Of a stretch of 64,000 nucleotides of DNA, positions 33,802 through 42,235 are shown piece by piece. Where the stretch lies: NCBI RefSeq assembly GCF_001899075.1, contig NZ_MKVA01000011.1, positions 310,001 through 374,000 on the forward strand. The letters are read 5' to 3'. The stretch is from Devosia sp. 67-54 (lineage in GTDB: Bacteria; Pseudomonadota; Alphaproteobacteria; Rhizobiales; Devosiaceae). Positions within the stretch are counted from its first letter, which is position 1. Each line of letters starts with the position of its first letter. Both the position numbers and the translations under genes were made by a program. Under the pieces are notes generated by a model that saw only the letters and a list, made by a program, of their open reading frames with translations, made no database searches and had not been told where the DNA came from.

Positions 33802-35469
33802 ATGACCGTCACCATCCATTTCCACGGCGCGTCCGGCACCGTGACCGGCTCGTGCTACCGCATTGTCCATCCCAAGGGGCAGTTCCTGGTCGATTGCGGC
33901 ATGTTCCAGGGCAACAAGACGGTGCGCGACCTCAACTACAAGCCGCTCCCCTTCGATCCCCGGGCCATCGACTTCCTGCTGCTGACGCATGCCCATATCG
34001 ACCATGCCGGCCTGCTGCCCAAGCTGACCAAGAACGGCTACCGCAAGCCGATCTGGGGCACGCCGCCCACCGGCGGGCTGCTCGAATATCTGCTGCCCGA
34101 CGCCGCCGGCATCCAGGAGAGCGAGGCCGAGTTCGAGACCCGCAAGCGCGGCCGCAAGGGCAACGCGCCGCTCGAGCCGCTCTATACGCTCGAAGATGCC
34201 AGCGCCGCGCTGGAGCTGCGCACGCCGGTCGACTACGAGCAGTGGATCGACCCCGGTCCGGGCGTGCGCGCCCGCTACTGGAACGCCGGCCACATCCTCG
34301 GCTCGGCCTCGATCGAGGTGCAGGTGGCCGATGCCGACGGCAAGAGCGTGACCATCCTGTTCTCCGGCGACCTCGGTCCGGATGAAAAGGTGTTCTACAA
34401 GAGCCCGAGCGCGCCCTCGGGCTTCGACTACATCCTCAGCGAATCCACCTATGGCGGCCGCGAGCGCCCGCCCTATACGCTCGAGCAGCGCCGCGAGGCG
34501 CTGAAGGCCGAGATCAACGACGCGCTCGGCCGCGGCGGCAATCTGGTGATCCCCGCTTTCGCCGTCGAGCGCAGCCAGGAGCTGCTGCACGACATCGGCC
34601 TGCTGATCAAGAACAAGGACATCTCGCCCTCGCGCGTCTTCCTCGACAGCCCGCTGGCGAGCAAGGTCACCGCCGTCTACCGCAAATACGAGGCGATGTT
34701 CGACGACGTCGAGCTCAGCGCCGCCGAGCTGTTCAACGACCCGAGCTTCCGCATCGTCGAATCGGTCGACGATTCCAAGGCCATCAACCAGATCAAGGGC
34801 GGCGCCATCATCATGTCGGCCTCCGGCATGTGCGACGCCGGCCGCATCAAGCACCACCTCGTCAACAATCTGCCGCGCGCCAACGCCACCGTGCTGTTCG
34901 TCGGCTACCAGGCGCCGGGCACGCTGGGCCAGATCATCCTGTCGGGTTCCAAGGCCGTGCGCATCTTCGGCGACGAGATCCCGGTGCGCGCCCGCATCCG
35001 CTCGATGGGCAATTACTCGGCCCATGCCGACCATTCCGAGCTCATGGCCTGGGTCACGCAGCGGCTGCCGGCGCATGGCGCGATCTTTCTGACCCATGGC
35101 GAGGACGAGGAACGCACCGCGCTGCGCAACGCGCTGCTCGCCACCGGCATCGCCGGCGACCAGGTGATCATGCCGCTGCTCGACGATGCGGTGGAGCTGC
35201 AGGCCGGCGGCGGCCGCACTTTGGTCGAGCCGCAGGCCCGCCGCATGGACCTCAATCAGATCAACGCCGACTGGTACAACGCCTATTCGAGCTTCATGAT
35301 CGATCTGTCCAACCGCCTGCAGCATGCGCCCACCGACGCCGCGCGCATGAACCTGCTGGTCGGGCTCAAGGACAAGCTCGGCGTGCCGCCGGTGGTGCCC
35401 GCCCCGACGCCGGTCACCCCGGTGAAGGCGACTGGAACGATCGTCCACGAAGAGGCGAGCGAGGACTAG
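33802..35469 (+). CDS. MBL-fold beta-CASP RNA-processing exonuclease
   Basis: Protein of 555 residues of the CPSF/RNase J-like metallo-beta-lactamase superfamily. The metal motif HAHIDHAG, the beta-CASP region (RVFLDSPLASKVTAVYRKY, SASGMCDAGRIKHHL) and the RNA-specificity motif YSAHADHSEL are visible, ending FLTHGEDEERTAL. It probably cleaves or trims RNA in the cytoplasm; the substrate is unknown. It is separate from RNase J proper by length and motif spacing. It is convergent with the MFS gene at 35479. Confidence 0.85.
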   Translation: MTVTIHFHGASGTVTGSCYRIVHPKGQFLVDCGMFQGNKTVRDLNYKPLPFDPRAIDFLLLTHAHIDHAGLLPKLTKNGYRKPIWGTPPTGGLLEYLLPDAAGIQESEAEFETRKRGRKGNAPLEPLYTLEDASAALELRTPVDYEQWIDPGPGVRARYWNAGHILGSASIEVQVADADGKSVTILFSGDLGPDEKVFYKSPSAPSGFDYILSESTYGGRERPPYTLEQRREALKAEINDALGRGGNLVIPAFAVERSQELLHDIGLLIKNKDISPSRVFLDSPLASKVTAVYRKYEAMFDDVELSAAELFNDPSFRIVESVDDSKAINQIKGGAIIMSASGMCDAGRIKHHLVNNLPRANATVLFVGYQAPGTLGQIILSGSKAVRIFGDEIPVRARIRSMGNYSAHADHSELMAWVTQRLPAHGAIFLTHGEDEERTALRNALLATGIAGDQVIMPLLDDAVELQAGGGRTLVEPQARRMDLNQINADWYNAYSSFMIDLSNRLQHAPTDAARMNLLVGLKDKLGVPPVVPAPTPVTPVKATGTIVHEEASED

Positions 35470-35478
35470 CCGTCCGCC

Positions 35479-36615
35479 TCAGCCGCGCGGCCGCAGGAAG
35501 CGCGCCAGCCATTGCGACAGCACGATGGCCGGCAGGATCACGCCGAACGTGGCGCGGATGCCCAGGGTGCTCGCGACCCAGCCGAGCGCGGCGGGCGAGG
35601 CCAGCATGATGAGCTGCACCGCCAGCGTCAGCGAGGCGACGTTCTGCGACGACGGCCGGTCGCCGAGCCGCGCCGCCGCCGAGGTGGTGAGCGGGTAGGA
35701 GACGCACACCCCGACCCCGACCAGCAGGAAGCCGGCGAGCGCCAGATCGAGGCTGGGCGCAAAGGTCACCAGCAGGCAGCCGGCGAGGGCCGCGATGTTC
35801 AGCCCGCGCGCCACCCGCACCGGGCCGTAGCGCGTCACGAGCCCGTCGGCGTTGAGCCGGCCGATGCTCTGCGCCAGCAGGAACACCGGCAGCGTCAGCG
35901 TGTCCACCCAGCCCGGCGCCGCAAAGCTGTCGCGCATATAGATCACCGACCAGTTGCGCAGCGCGCCTTCGAGCAGGTTGGGCCCGATGGTGAAGGCGAC
36001 CAGCAGCAGGATCGGCAGCGTCGGCAGCGACAGCCGGCGCACCGTCCGCGCCGCATGCGGGCGCGGCGCCGCCGGGTCGAGCCCGAACGTCACCCAGAGC
36101 GCGATCGGCGCCAGCGGCACCGCCAGCAGCCCCAGATGCAGCAGCGGGCTCATGTGCAGCCCCGTCGCCAGCGTGCCGAGCAGCGTCGCCAGCAGGTAGC
36201 CGCTGCTCCACGCGCCGTGGCACGAATTCATGACCCGCCGGGGCGCCGCGGCTTCGATGCGGTCGGCCTCGATGTTCATCGCCATGTTGGGCAGCGAATA
36301 GAACAGCGCATAGGCGACGAAGACCATGAACAGCGCCGCGGCGCTGGGCATCGCCGCGAGCAGCGCCGTGGCCACCGGCAGGCCGGTGAGGCCGAGGATC
36401 AGGATCGGCCGCGTGCCCGTGCTCTCGAGCACCTGGCTGCCGAACAGGAACACCAGCATCGAGCCGATGGGAAAGCCCAGGAACGTCAGCCCCAGTGTCG
36501 CCGCGTCGACGCCGAGCGCGTTCTGGATGTCGGCGATGTGCGAATAGAGCCCGCCCGAGCTGATCGCATGCAGGAAGAACACCGCCCGGATGCGAGTGTG
36601 GCGGTCGAGCAGCAT
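35479..36615 (-). CDS. MFS transporter, paralog 1
   Basis: Twelve-helix transporter of 378 residues. The signature YSHIADIQNALGVDAATLGL is shared with the two other MFS proteins at 37078 and 38303, as is WSVIYMRD before helix 7. Its ATG overlaps the stop of mmcB (ATGA), so its translation depends on the mmcB mRNA. The substrate is unknown; related carriers take sugars or drugs. Confidence 0.82.
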   Translation of the reverse strand: MLLDRHTRIRAVFFLHAISSGGLYSHIADIQNALGVDAATLGLTFLGFPIGSMLVFLFGSQVLESTGTRPILILGLTGLPVATALLAAMPSAAALFMVFVAYALFYSLPNMAMNIEADRIEAAAPRRVMNSCHGAWSSGYLLATLLGTLATGLHMSPLLHLGLLAVPLAPIALWVTFGLDPAAPRPHAARTVRRLSLPTLPILLLVAFTIGPNLLEGALRNWSVIYMRDSFAAPGWVDTLTLPVFLLAQSIGRLNADGLVTRYGPVRVARGLNIAALAGCLLVTFAPSLDLALAGFLLVGVGVCVSYPLTTSAAARLGDRPSSQNVASLTLAVQLIMLASPAALGWVASTLGIRATFGVILPAIVLSQWLARFLRPRG

Positions 36616-37085
36616 CAGAGCGTGTCGCCGCCCGTCTGCGGGTCCATCAATTGGTGCACGCGGTCGGCCCCCAGCCGCGTGAGCTTCAGCAGCAGCGCCT
36701 TGCGCCGCGCCGGCGCCAGCGGGAACGTCTCGGCCTGCCGCAGGATTTCGGCGCCATGCGCGTCGGCGACGATCAGCCCCTCCTCGGCGGGAAAGATGCC
36801 GGCGTCGAGCTCGGGCGGCTTGGCGAAGAAGAAGCGGTCGCAATAGTCCTTGTAATTGGGCCATTTGGCATCGACGCGGTAGTCGATCAGGCTCGACTTG
36901 ATCTCGACGATCCAGATCTCGCCCCTGGGCCCCACGCCCAGCACGTCGGCGCGCCGTCCGTTGGCCAGCGGCACCTCGGCGAAGCAGCAGAAATCGTGCA
37001 CCGAGCGCAGCAGCCGCATCACCCCGCGCTGCACCCGGAGCGCCGTCGGCGATTGCCTCAGGTCGACGATTTGCGGCTCAGCCAT
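36615..37085 (-). CDS. mmcB: MmcB-family DNA repair protein
   Basis: Protein of 156 residues of the MmcB family (mitomycin C resistance), with a PD-(D/E)XK nuclease-like core: RADVLGVGPRGEIWIVEIKSS holds the Asp, Glu and Lys. In Caulobacter mmcB belongs to the SOS response. Here it is wedged between two transporter genes, overlapping the upstream one by 8 bases and the downstream one by the ATGA. No LexA box is obvious inside the overlaps. Confidence 0.85.
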   Translation of the reverse strand: MAEPQIVDLRQSPTALRVQRGVMRLLRSVHDFCCFAEVPLANGRRADVLGVGPRGEIWIVEIKSSLIDYRVDAKWPNYKDYCDRFFFAKPPELDAGIFPAEEGLIVADAHGAEILRQAETFPLAPARRKALLLKLTRLGADRVHQLMDPQTGGDTL

Positions 37086-38268
37086 TGGGCGTCAGCGGCT
37101 CCGGCAGCACCTCGCCCGGCGACGCCGGCCGGCCGCGCGACGGCAGGGCGCGCACGGCGAGCAGGCTGGCGACCACCAGCGGCAGGCAGACGACATACGA
37201 CCAGCGTATGCCGATGGCGTGCGCGATGAAGCCCAGCGCCGGCGGCGCGAGGAAGAAGATCACGAACGACACCTGGGCGATGGCCGCGACATTGGTCGCC
37301 GCCGAGCGGTCGGTGCGCTGCGCCGCCGCCGACACCACCAGCGGATAGATGGCGCTGGTGCCGGCGCCGAGCAGGCCGAAGCCGGCGATGGCCACCGCCG
37401 GATGCTGCGCCAGCGACACCGCGGCGAGGCCGGCGACGCAGATGCACAACAGCACCGTCACCACCAGGCGCGGCGAGAAGCGGTCGATCACCGGGCCGAG
37501 GAAGATGCGCGCCGCCGCCATGATGGCGGTGAACAGCGTCAGCCCGAGGCCGCCGACGAACGGCTCGGCCGCGAACACGTCGCGCATGTAGATCGCCGAC
37601 CAGTCCACCCCGGCGCCCTCGACCAGGAAGGCGACGCAGCCGATCAGGCAGAGCGGCAGCAGCGCCAGCGTCGGAAACGAGAGCAGCGGCGGCTTCTCGT
37701 CTTCGTCGGCCTTGGCGACGGGAGCATCGGTCAGCCCCGCGAGCACGAAGATGCCGGCCACCGTCACGATCAGGAAGGCGATGCTGAGATGCAATCCTGC
37801 CGGCACCCCCATCTGCCGGATGCCGGCGGCCGCCAGCGAGGTGATGAAGAAGCCCAGGCTCCAGAAGCCGTGCGCCTGGCTCATCAGCGAGCGCTTGTGC
37901 AGCGCCTCGAGCCGGCCGATCTGCACGTTGAGGTTGATCTCCATCGCGCCCGACAGCAGCCCGCCCACGAACAGCACGGCAAAGGCCAGCCGTGCATCGG
38001 TGATCAGCCCGATGCTGGCATAGCAGGCGACCGAGCCGAGCACGGTGATGAAGCCGGTGGTCCGCGCCCCGAGCTTTTCGATCAGCGGCGACGACAGCGT
38101 CAGCGAGATCAGGGAGCCGATGGCGCCGCCGATCAGCACCAGCCCCAGCTGCGCCTCGTTGACGCCGAGCGCCTGCTGGATGTCGGGCAGCCGCGAATAC
38201 ATCGCGCCGGTGATCAGCGAGAACAGGAGGAAGCAGGCGGCGAGCCGGTGGTGCTGCTGGAGCGACAT
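37078..38268 (-). CDS. MFS transporter, paralog 2
   Basis: Twelve-helix transporter of 396 residues, closest to paralog 3: both have YSRLPDIQQALGV or IFPRLPDIQHQMGV at helix 1, DWSAIYMR before helix 7 and SAAAQRTDR in helix 10. It starts 34 bp after paralog 3 and overlaps mmcB, forming one transcription unit. The substrate is unknown. Confidence 0.82.
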   Translation of the reverse strand: MSLQQHHRLAACFLLFSLITGAMYSRLPDIQQALGVNEAQLGLVLIGGAIGSLISLTLSSPLIEKLGARTTGFITVLGSVACYASIGLITDARLAFAVLFVGGLLSGAMEINLNVQIGRLEALHKRSLMSQAHGFWSLGFFITSLAAAGIRQMGVPAGLHLSIAFLIVTVAGIFVLAGLTDAPVAKADEDEKPPLLSFPTLALLPLCLIGCVAFLVEGAGVDWSAIYMRDVFAAEPFVGGLGLTLFTAIMAAARIFLGPVIDRFSPRLVVTVLLCICVAGLAAVSLAQHPAVAIAGFGLLGAGTSAIYPLVVSAAAQRTDRSAATNVAAIAQVSFVIFFLAPPALGFIAHAIGIRWSYVVCLPLVVASLLAVRALPSRGRPASPGEVLPEPLTPNG

Positions 38269-38302
38269 GGAAACGACCGAGAAACGGAAACGCGGGGGGA
38301 GC

Positions 38303-39490
38303 CTATTCTCCCGGCGCGGGATCGGGCAGGGCGGCGCGCACCGGTTTCTTGCCCAGCGCCCCGGCCAGCACGAAGCTCAGAACGATCAGCGGCAGCCCGA
38401 TGCCGAACGACCAGCGGATGCCGAACGCCTGCGCGATGCCGCCCAGCAGCGGCGGGCCGAGCAGGAAGATCACGAACGAGTTCTGCGCCAGCGCCGCGAC
38501 GTTGATCACCGCCGGCCGGTCGGTGCGCTGCGCCGCCGCCGACATCGCCAGCGGGAAGATGGCGCTGGTGCCGACGCCGCAGAGCGCAAAGCCGATGAGC
38601 GACAGTACCGGCAGCGGCGAGAAATAGACGGTCAGCGTGCCGACCAGGAGGATCACCAGCAGCACCCGGGCGACGATCTCGGGCGAATGCTTTTCGACGA
38701 AGCCGTCGGCGAAGAACCGCGTCGTCGCCTGGCTGAAGGCGAAGCAGGCGACGGCGACGCCGGTGAGGAACGGGCCGGGATTGAAGATGTTGCGCATGTA
38801 GATGGCCGACCAGTCCATGCTGGCGCCCTCGAGCAGCATGGCGCTCAGCGTCACCGCCACCAGCACCATGATGGCGCCGGTGGGCGCAGCAAAGCGCGGC
38901 GGCGCGTCGGTGCTGCCGCCGGCCCGGTGCGGCGCCGGCTCGAAGCGGCCGAGCAGCAGCACGACGCCGACGAGGCCGATCGGGATCACCAGCATCAGGT
39001 GCAGTTGCGGCGAGATGCCGAGCTGCGCCATCCAGGCGCCGAACAGCCCGGCGGCGAAAAAGCCGATGCTCCAGAAGGCGTGCGAGCGGTTCATGATGCG
39101 GAAGCCGACCTGGTGCTCCACCCGGTCCGCCTCGGTGTTGACGATCATTTCGATGACGCCGATCACCAGCCCGACCGGCACCAGCAGGACAAAGAACACC
39201 AGCGGGCTCGGCGCATGCACGGCGATGGCGTACAGCACTGCGAGCAGCGGGATGGCGCCGAGCAGCACCCGGCGGAAGCCGAGCTTTTCGATGAGTGGCG
39301 CGGCGAAGGTCAGCGAGATCAGCGTACCCACCGGCGTGCCGATCAGCCCCAGCCCCAGCGCCCCTTCCGCCACCCCCATCTGGTGCTGGATGTCGGGCAG
39401 GCGCGGAAAAATGCTGCCCATGCAGAAGGAATACACGGCAAACGCCGCAAAGACCCGGAAATGCGGGGGCAGGGTGAGGCCGAATCTCAT
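38303..39490 (-). CDS. MFS transporter, paralog 3
   Basis: Twelve-helix transporter of 395 residues and first gene of the run paralog 3, paralog 2, mmcB, paralog 1. Conserved pieces are the LPDIQ helix-1 motif, VNTEADRVE in loop 4-5 and MDWSAIYMRN. The ATG at 39490 is preferred; an upstream TTG (39517) coincides with a palindromic operator-like site. The cluster looks like local duplication. The substrate may be a sugar if the shared operator with the mannosidase is real. Confidence 0.82.
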   Translation of the reverse strand: MRFGLTLPPHFRVFAAFAVYSFCMGSIFPRLPDIQHQMGVAEGALGLGLIGTPVGTLISLTFAAPLIEKLGFRRVLLGAIPLLAVLYAIAVHAPSPLVFFVLLVPVGLVIGVIEMIVNTEADRVEHQVGFRIMNRSHAFWSIGFFAAGLFGAWMAQLGISPQLHLMLVIPIGLVGVVLLLGRFEPAPHRAGGSTDAPPRFAAPTGAIMVLVAVTLSAMLLEGASMDWSAIYMRNIFNPGPFLTGVAVACFAFSQATTRFFADGFVEKHSPEIVARVLLVILLVGTLTVYFSPLPVLSLIGFALCGVGTSAIFPLAMSAAAQRTDRPAVINVAALAQNSFVIFLLGPPLLGGIAQAFGIRWSFGIGLPLIVLSFVLAGALGKKPVRAALPDPAPGE

Positions 39491-39503
39491 CGGAAAAAGC
39501 TCG

Positions 39504-39517
39504 CAGGAACGTTGCAA
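39504..39517. promoter_or_regulatory. LacI-type operator-like site before MFS paralog 3
   Basis: CAGGAACGTTGCAA matches 11 of 14 positions of the perfect palindrome TTGCAACGTTGCAA found upstream of the mannosidase gene, and contains the ten-base palindrome CGTTGCAACG just beyond. It lies 14-27 bp before the ATG, a typical repressor position. Confidence 0.4.
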
Positions 39518-39571
39518 CGAGCTTTAATCGGCGGACGCCGATGAAACAAGCGCCAGCTTGAGCTCAGCGGC

Positions 39572-40141
39572 CTACAGCACCACCTGGAAATCGTCGCGCA
39601 GCACGTTCACCCCGCTGTCGGGATTGCGCACGATCTGGATGCGGCGGTACTGGCCGCCGCCATGGTCGCTGTCGGGCGAGCGCTCGTGGCCGGTGCGGTT
39701 GCGCCGGTCGGGGCCGAAATAGGTCGCCGTCTCGTAGTAGGTGTGGGTGCGCCCCACCTGCCGGAAGATGCGCTCGCTGAGGTCGCCGGCGCTGAACGGC
39801 AGCGCGATGATGTCGTCGAAGCCCATGCGGATGCAGGCCTTGGTGGTCTCCAGCGACGGCGTGCGCGAGAAATACAGCAGCGGCGAAAAGCGCAGATCCG
39901 GGTTGGGCGAGAAGCGGATGGCGTCGGCGGTCGGCTTCAGCGATTCGACGTCGCCGACTTCGGCGCAGAGGAAGAAGATCAGCGGCGTCAGCCGCACCTG
40001 CTTTTCGGCACGGGCGAGGCCGGAATAGCGCTCGACCGGCATGAAGCCCACCGCCCGGGCGAGATCCTGCAGCGCGGCGGTGCTGCCATCGCGGGCCCCA
40101 ACGATGTAAGCTGCGGCATTCAAGGTCGACGCTCCGACCAT
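39572..40141 (-). CDS. Uncharacterised protein, receiver-like
   Basis: Protein of 189 residues, cytoplasmic. Residues about 10-135 alternate strands and helices in a pattern reminiscent of a receiver domain (AYIVGARDGSTAALQDLARA, TPLIFFLCAEVGD, MGFDDIIALPFSAGDLSERI), but no clear phospho-acceptor Asp and Lys set is seen. The C-terminus is basic and Gly-rich (PDRRNRTGHER, GGGQYRRIQIVRN). I do not recognise a named family; a degenerate receiver is an inference. Confidence 0.5.
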   Translation of the reverse strand: MVGASTLNAAAYIVGARDGSTAALQDLARAVGFMPVERYSGLARAEKQVRLTPLIFFLCAEVGDVESLKPTADAIRFSPNPDLRFSPLLYFSRTPSLETTKACIRMGFDDIIALPFSAGDLSERIFRQVGRTHTYYETATYFGPDRRNRTGHERSPDSDHGGGQYRRIQIVRNPDSGVNVLRDDFQVVL

Positions 40142-40237
40142 ATGTGCATTCCCGATCCGAACTCATCCCACCGCATCGTCAATAATCCGTTAAGAAGGGT
40201 TACCGGTTCGTTGGCGGCGGGTCGGGAGAAGGCCCCC

Positions 40238-42031
40238 TCACTTCACGAACAGATCGACGAAGCCGAATTTGCTGACGTCGACGAGGCCGAGATCGGTGAG
40301 GCGGAGCTCGGGGATCACCGGCAGCGCCAGGAACATGTGCTGCATCACCGCATTGTTGAGCGTGCAGCCGCACGCCGCCATCGCCGCGATCAGCTGCTCG
40401 GATTTGCGCGCCACGATCTCGGCGCGCTCCTCCGACATCAGCCCGGCGATCGGCAGCTCGACCAGCGCCAGCTCCTGGCCGCGGCTGACCACGACGAAGC
40501 CGCCGCCCACCTGCTGCAGCCGGTTGGCGGCGATGGCCATGTCGTCGCGATTGGTGCCCACCACGATCATCTGGTGGCTGTCATGCGCCACGGTGGAGGC
40601 CACGGCGCAGTCGATGCCGTAGCCGAAGCCGGTGACGAAGCCGTTGACCACGCGGCCGGCGCCGGTGTGCCGCTCGATCACCGCCACCTGCGCCACGTCC
40701 TGCGTGCGGTCGGCGCCGACCAGCCCGTCGGCCACCGGCAGCACCCGCTCCTCGGCCCGCGTCGGCGCCTGGTTCTCGATGATCCGGATGACGCGCGCTG
40801 TAACGCTGTTCCGGCCGGGCGGCGCGGCGATGGCGAAATCCTCCGGCCCGATGACGCGGCCGACCTTGACCGTGCCCTTGGCGAAATCGGGGTAGGGATA
40901 GGGCGCAATGTCGGCGACGAGAACGCCGTTCTCGGCCAGCACCTTGCCCTGCGCGATCACCGTCTCGATCGGCAGCGTCACGAGGTCGGAGCTGAGGATC
41001 AGATCGGCGCGGCGGCCGGGGGTGATCGAGCCGAGCTCGCGCTCCAGCCCGAAATGCGTCGCCGTGTTGAGCGTCGCCATCTGCAGGGCGGTGATCGGCT
41101 TCAGCCCCTGCGCGATGGCGTGCCGCACCGTGTGGTCCATGTGCCCGTCATCGACCAGCGTCGCGGCGAAGCGGTCGTCGGTGCACAGGATCAGGTTGCG
41201 CGGATCGAGCCCGCCTTCGGTGACCGCCTTGATCTGCGGGCCGACATCGTACCAGGCCGAGCCGAAGCGCAGCATGGCGCGCATGCCGAGCCGCACTCGC
41301 GCCACCGGGTCGATGGCGCGCGTCCCCTCATGGTCGTCGGCCGGTCCGCCCGCCACATAGCCGTAGAACGGCCGTCCAAGGTCGGGTGAGGCATAGTGCC
41401 CGCCCACCGTCTTGTGGGCGCGCTGCGTCGCCGCGATCTCGGCCAGCATCTTCTTGTCGTTGGCGGCGACGCCGGGGAAATTCATCATCTCGCCGAGCCC
41501 GATGATGTTGGGCCAGGTCATGGCCTCGGCCACGTCGCGCTCGTCGATCGAGGCGCCGGCGGTCTCGAGCCCGGGTGCGGCCGGCACGCAGCTCGGCATC
41601 TCGACATAGACATTGGTCGGCATCGCCGCCGCCTCGTCATGCATCAGCCTGACGCCGGCGAGGCCGAGCACGTTGGCGATCTCGTGCGGATCGATGAACA
41701 TCGAGGTGGTGCCGTGCGGGATCACCGCGCGGCAGAATTCGGTGACCGTCACCATGCCGCTTTCGACATGCATGTGCCCGTCGCAGAGGCCGGGAACCAG
41801 GTAGCGGCCGTCGGCCTCGACGATCGTGGTGCCCTCGCCGACGGTGTAGCCGAGATCCGGCCCGACGGCGGCAAAGCGTCCGGCCTTGATGGCGACGTCG
41901 GTGCCGGCGATGATCTCGCCCGAATGCACGTTCACCCAGCGGCCGTTGCGGACCAGCATGTCGGCGGGCGCCCGCCCCATGGCGACATCGACGAGCTGTG
42001 GCGCGGTTTCGGACCAGGGGCGGATGGGCAT
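40238..42031 (-). CDS. ade: Adenine deaminase
   Basis: Amidohydrolase converting adenine to hypoxanthine in purine salvage, 597 residues, standard length. The metal-binding DGHMHVESGMV, the EIANVLG and CTDDR segments and the C-terminal domain (HDSHQMIVVGTN, MQHMFLALPVIPELRLTDLG) are typical of Ade. The ATG at 42031 is used; the frame upstream only crosses a repeat. A tandem hairpin repeat separates it from the mannosidase gene. Confidence 0.95.
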   Translation of the reverse strand: MPIRPWSETAPQLVDVAMGRAPADMLVRNGRWVNVHSGEIIAGTDVAIKAGRFAAVGPDLGYTVGEGTTIVEADGRYLVPGLCDGHMHVESGMVTVTEFCRAVIPHGTTSMFIDPHEIANVLGLAGVRLMHDEAAAMPTNVYVEMPSCVPAAPGLETAGASIDERDVAEAMTWPNIIGLGEMMNFPGVAANDKKMLAEIAATQRAHKTVGGHYASPDLGRPFYGYVAGGPADDHEGTRAIDPVARVRLGMRAMLRFGSAWYDVGPQIKAVTEGGLDPRNLILCTDDRFAATLVDDGHMDHTVRHAIAQGLKPITALQMATLNTATHFGLERELGSITPGRRADLILSSDLVTLPIETVIAQGKVLAENGVLVADIAPYPYPDFAKGTVKVGRVIGPEDFAIAAPPGRNSVTARVIRIIENQAPTRAEERVLPVADGLVGADRTQDVAQVAVIERHTGAGRVVNGFVTGFGYGIDCAVASTVAHDSHQMIVVGTNRDDMAIAANRLQQVGGGFVVVSRGQELALVELPIAGLMSEERAEIVARKSEQLIAAMAACGCTLNNAVMQHMFLALPVIPELRLTDLGLVDVSKFGFVDLFVK

Positions 42032-42092
42032 GGGGCGATTCCTTCTGACGCAATGGCCGATGAGACGGGGCGGCGCCGCGCCCGTCAAGTTC

Positions 42093-42231
42093 CGGCTCGC
42101 TCGTCCAACCGCTGTTCTCTGACGCTCTGTCCGATCGAGCCGAAAGACGGCTCGATCGTCCAACCGCTGTTCCCCGGCGCTCTGTCCGACCGAGCCGGAA
42201 GGCGGCTCGTTCGTCCAACCGCTGGTGCCCG
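42093..42231. repeat. Tandem hairpin repeat, locus 2 (three units)
   Basis: One partial and two full units of about 55 bp, each CGCTCTGTCC + hairpin + TCCAACCGCTG. The middle unit has a perfect 11-bp stem (42132-42142 with 42148-42158, loop AAAGA). The last has arms 42187-42197 and 42203-42213 with one mismatch. Stem sequences differ from locus 1 (GAGCC/GGCTC versus GATCCC/GGGATC) while pairing is kept. Confidence 0.75.
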
Positions 42232-42235
42232 TGGT

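Noticed and set aside
36616-36864. Longer form of MFS paralog 1
   Set aside because: The extension is the out-of-frame reading of mmcB; the ATGA overlap gives the natural start.
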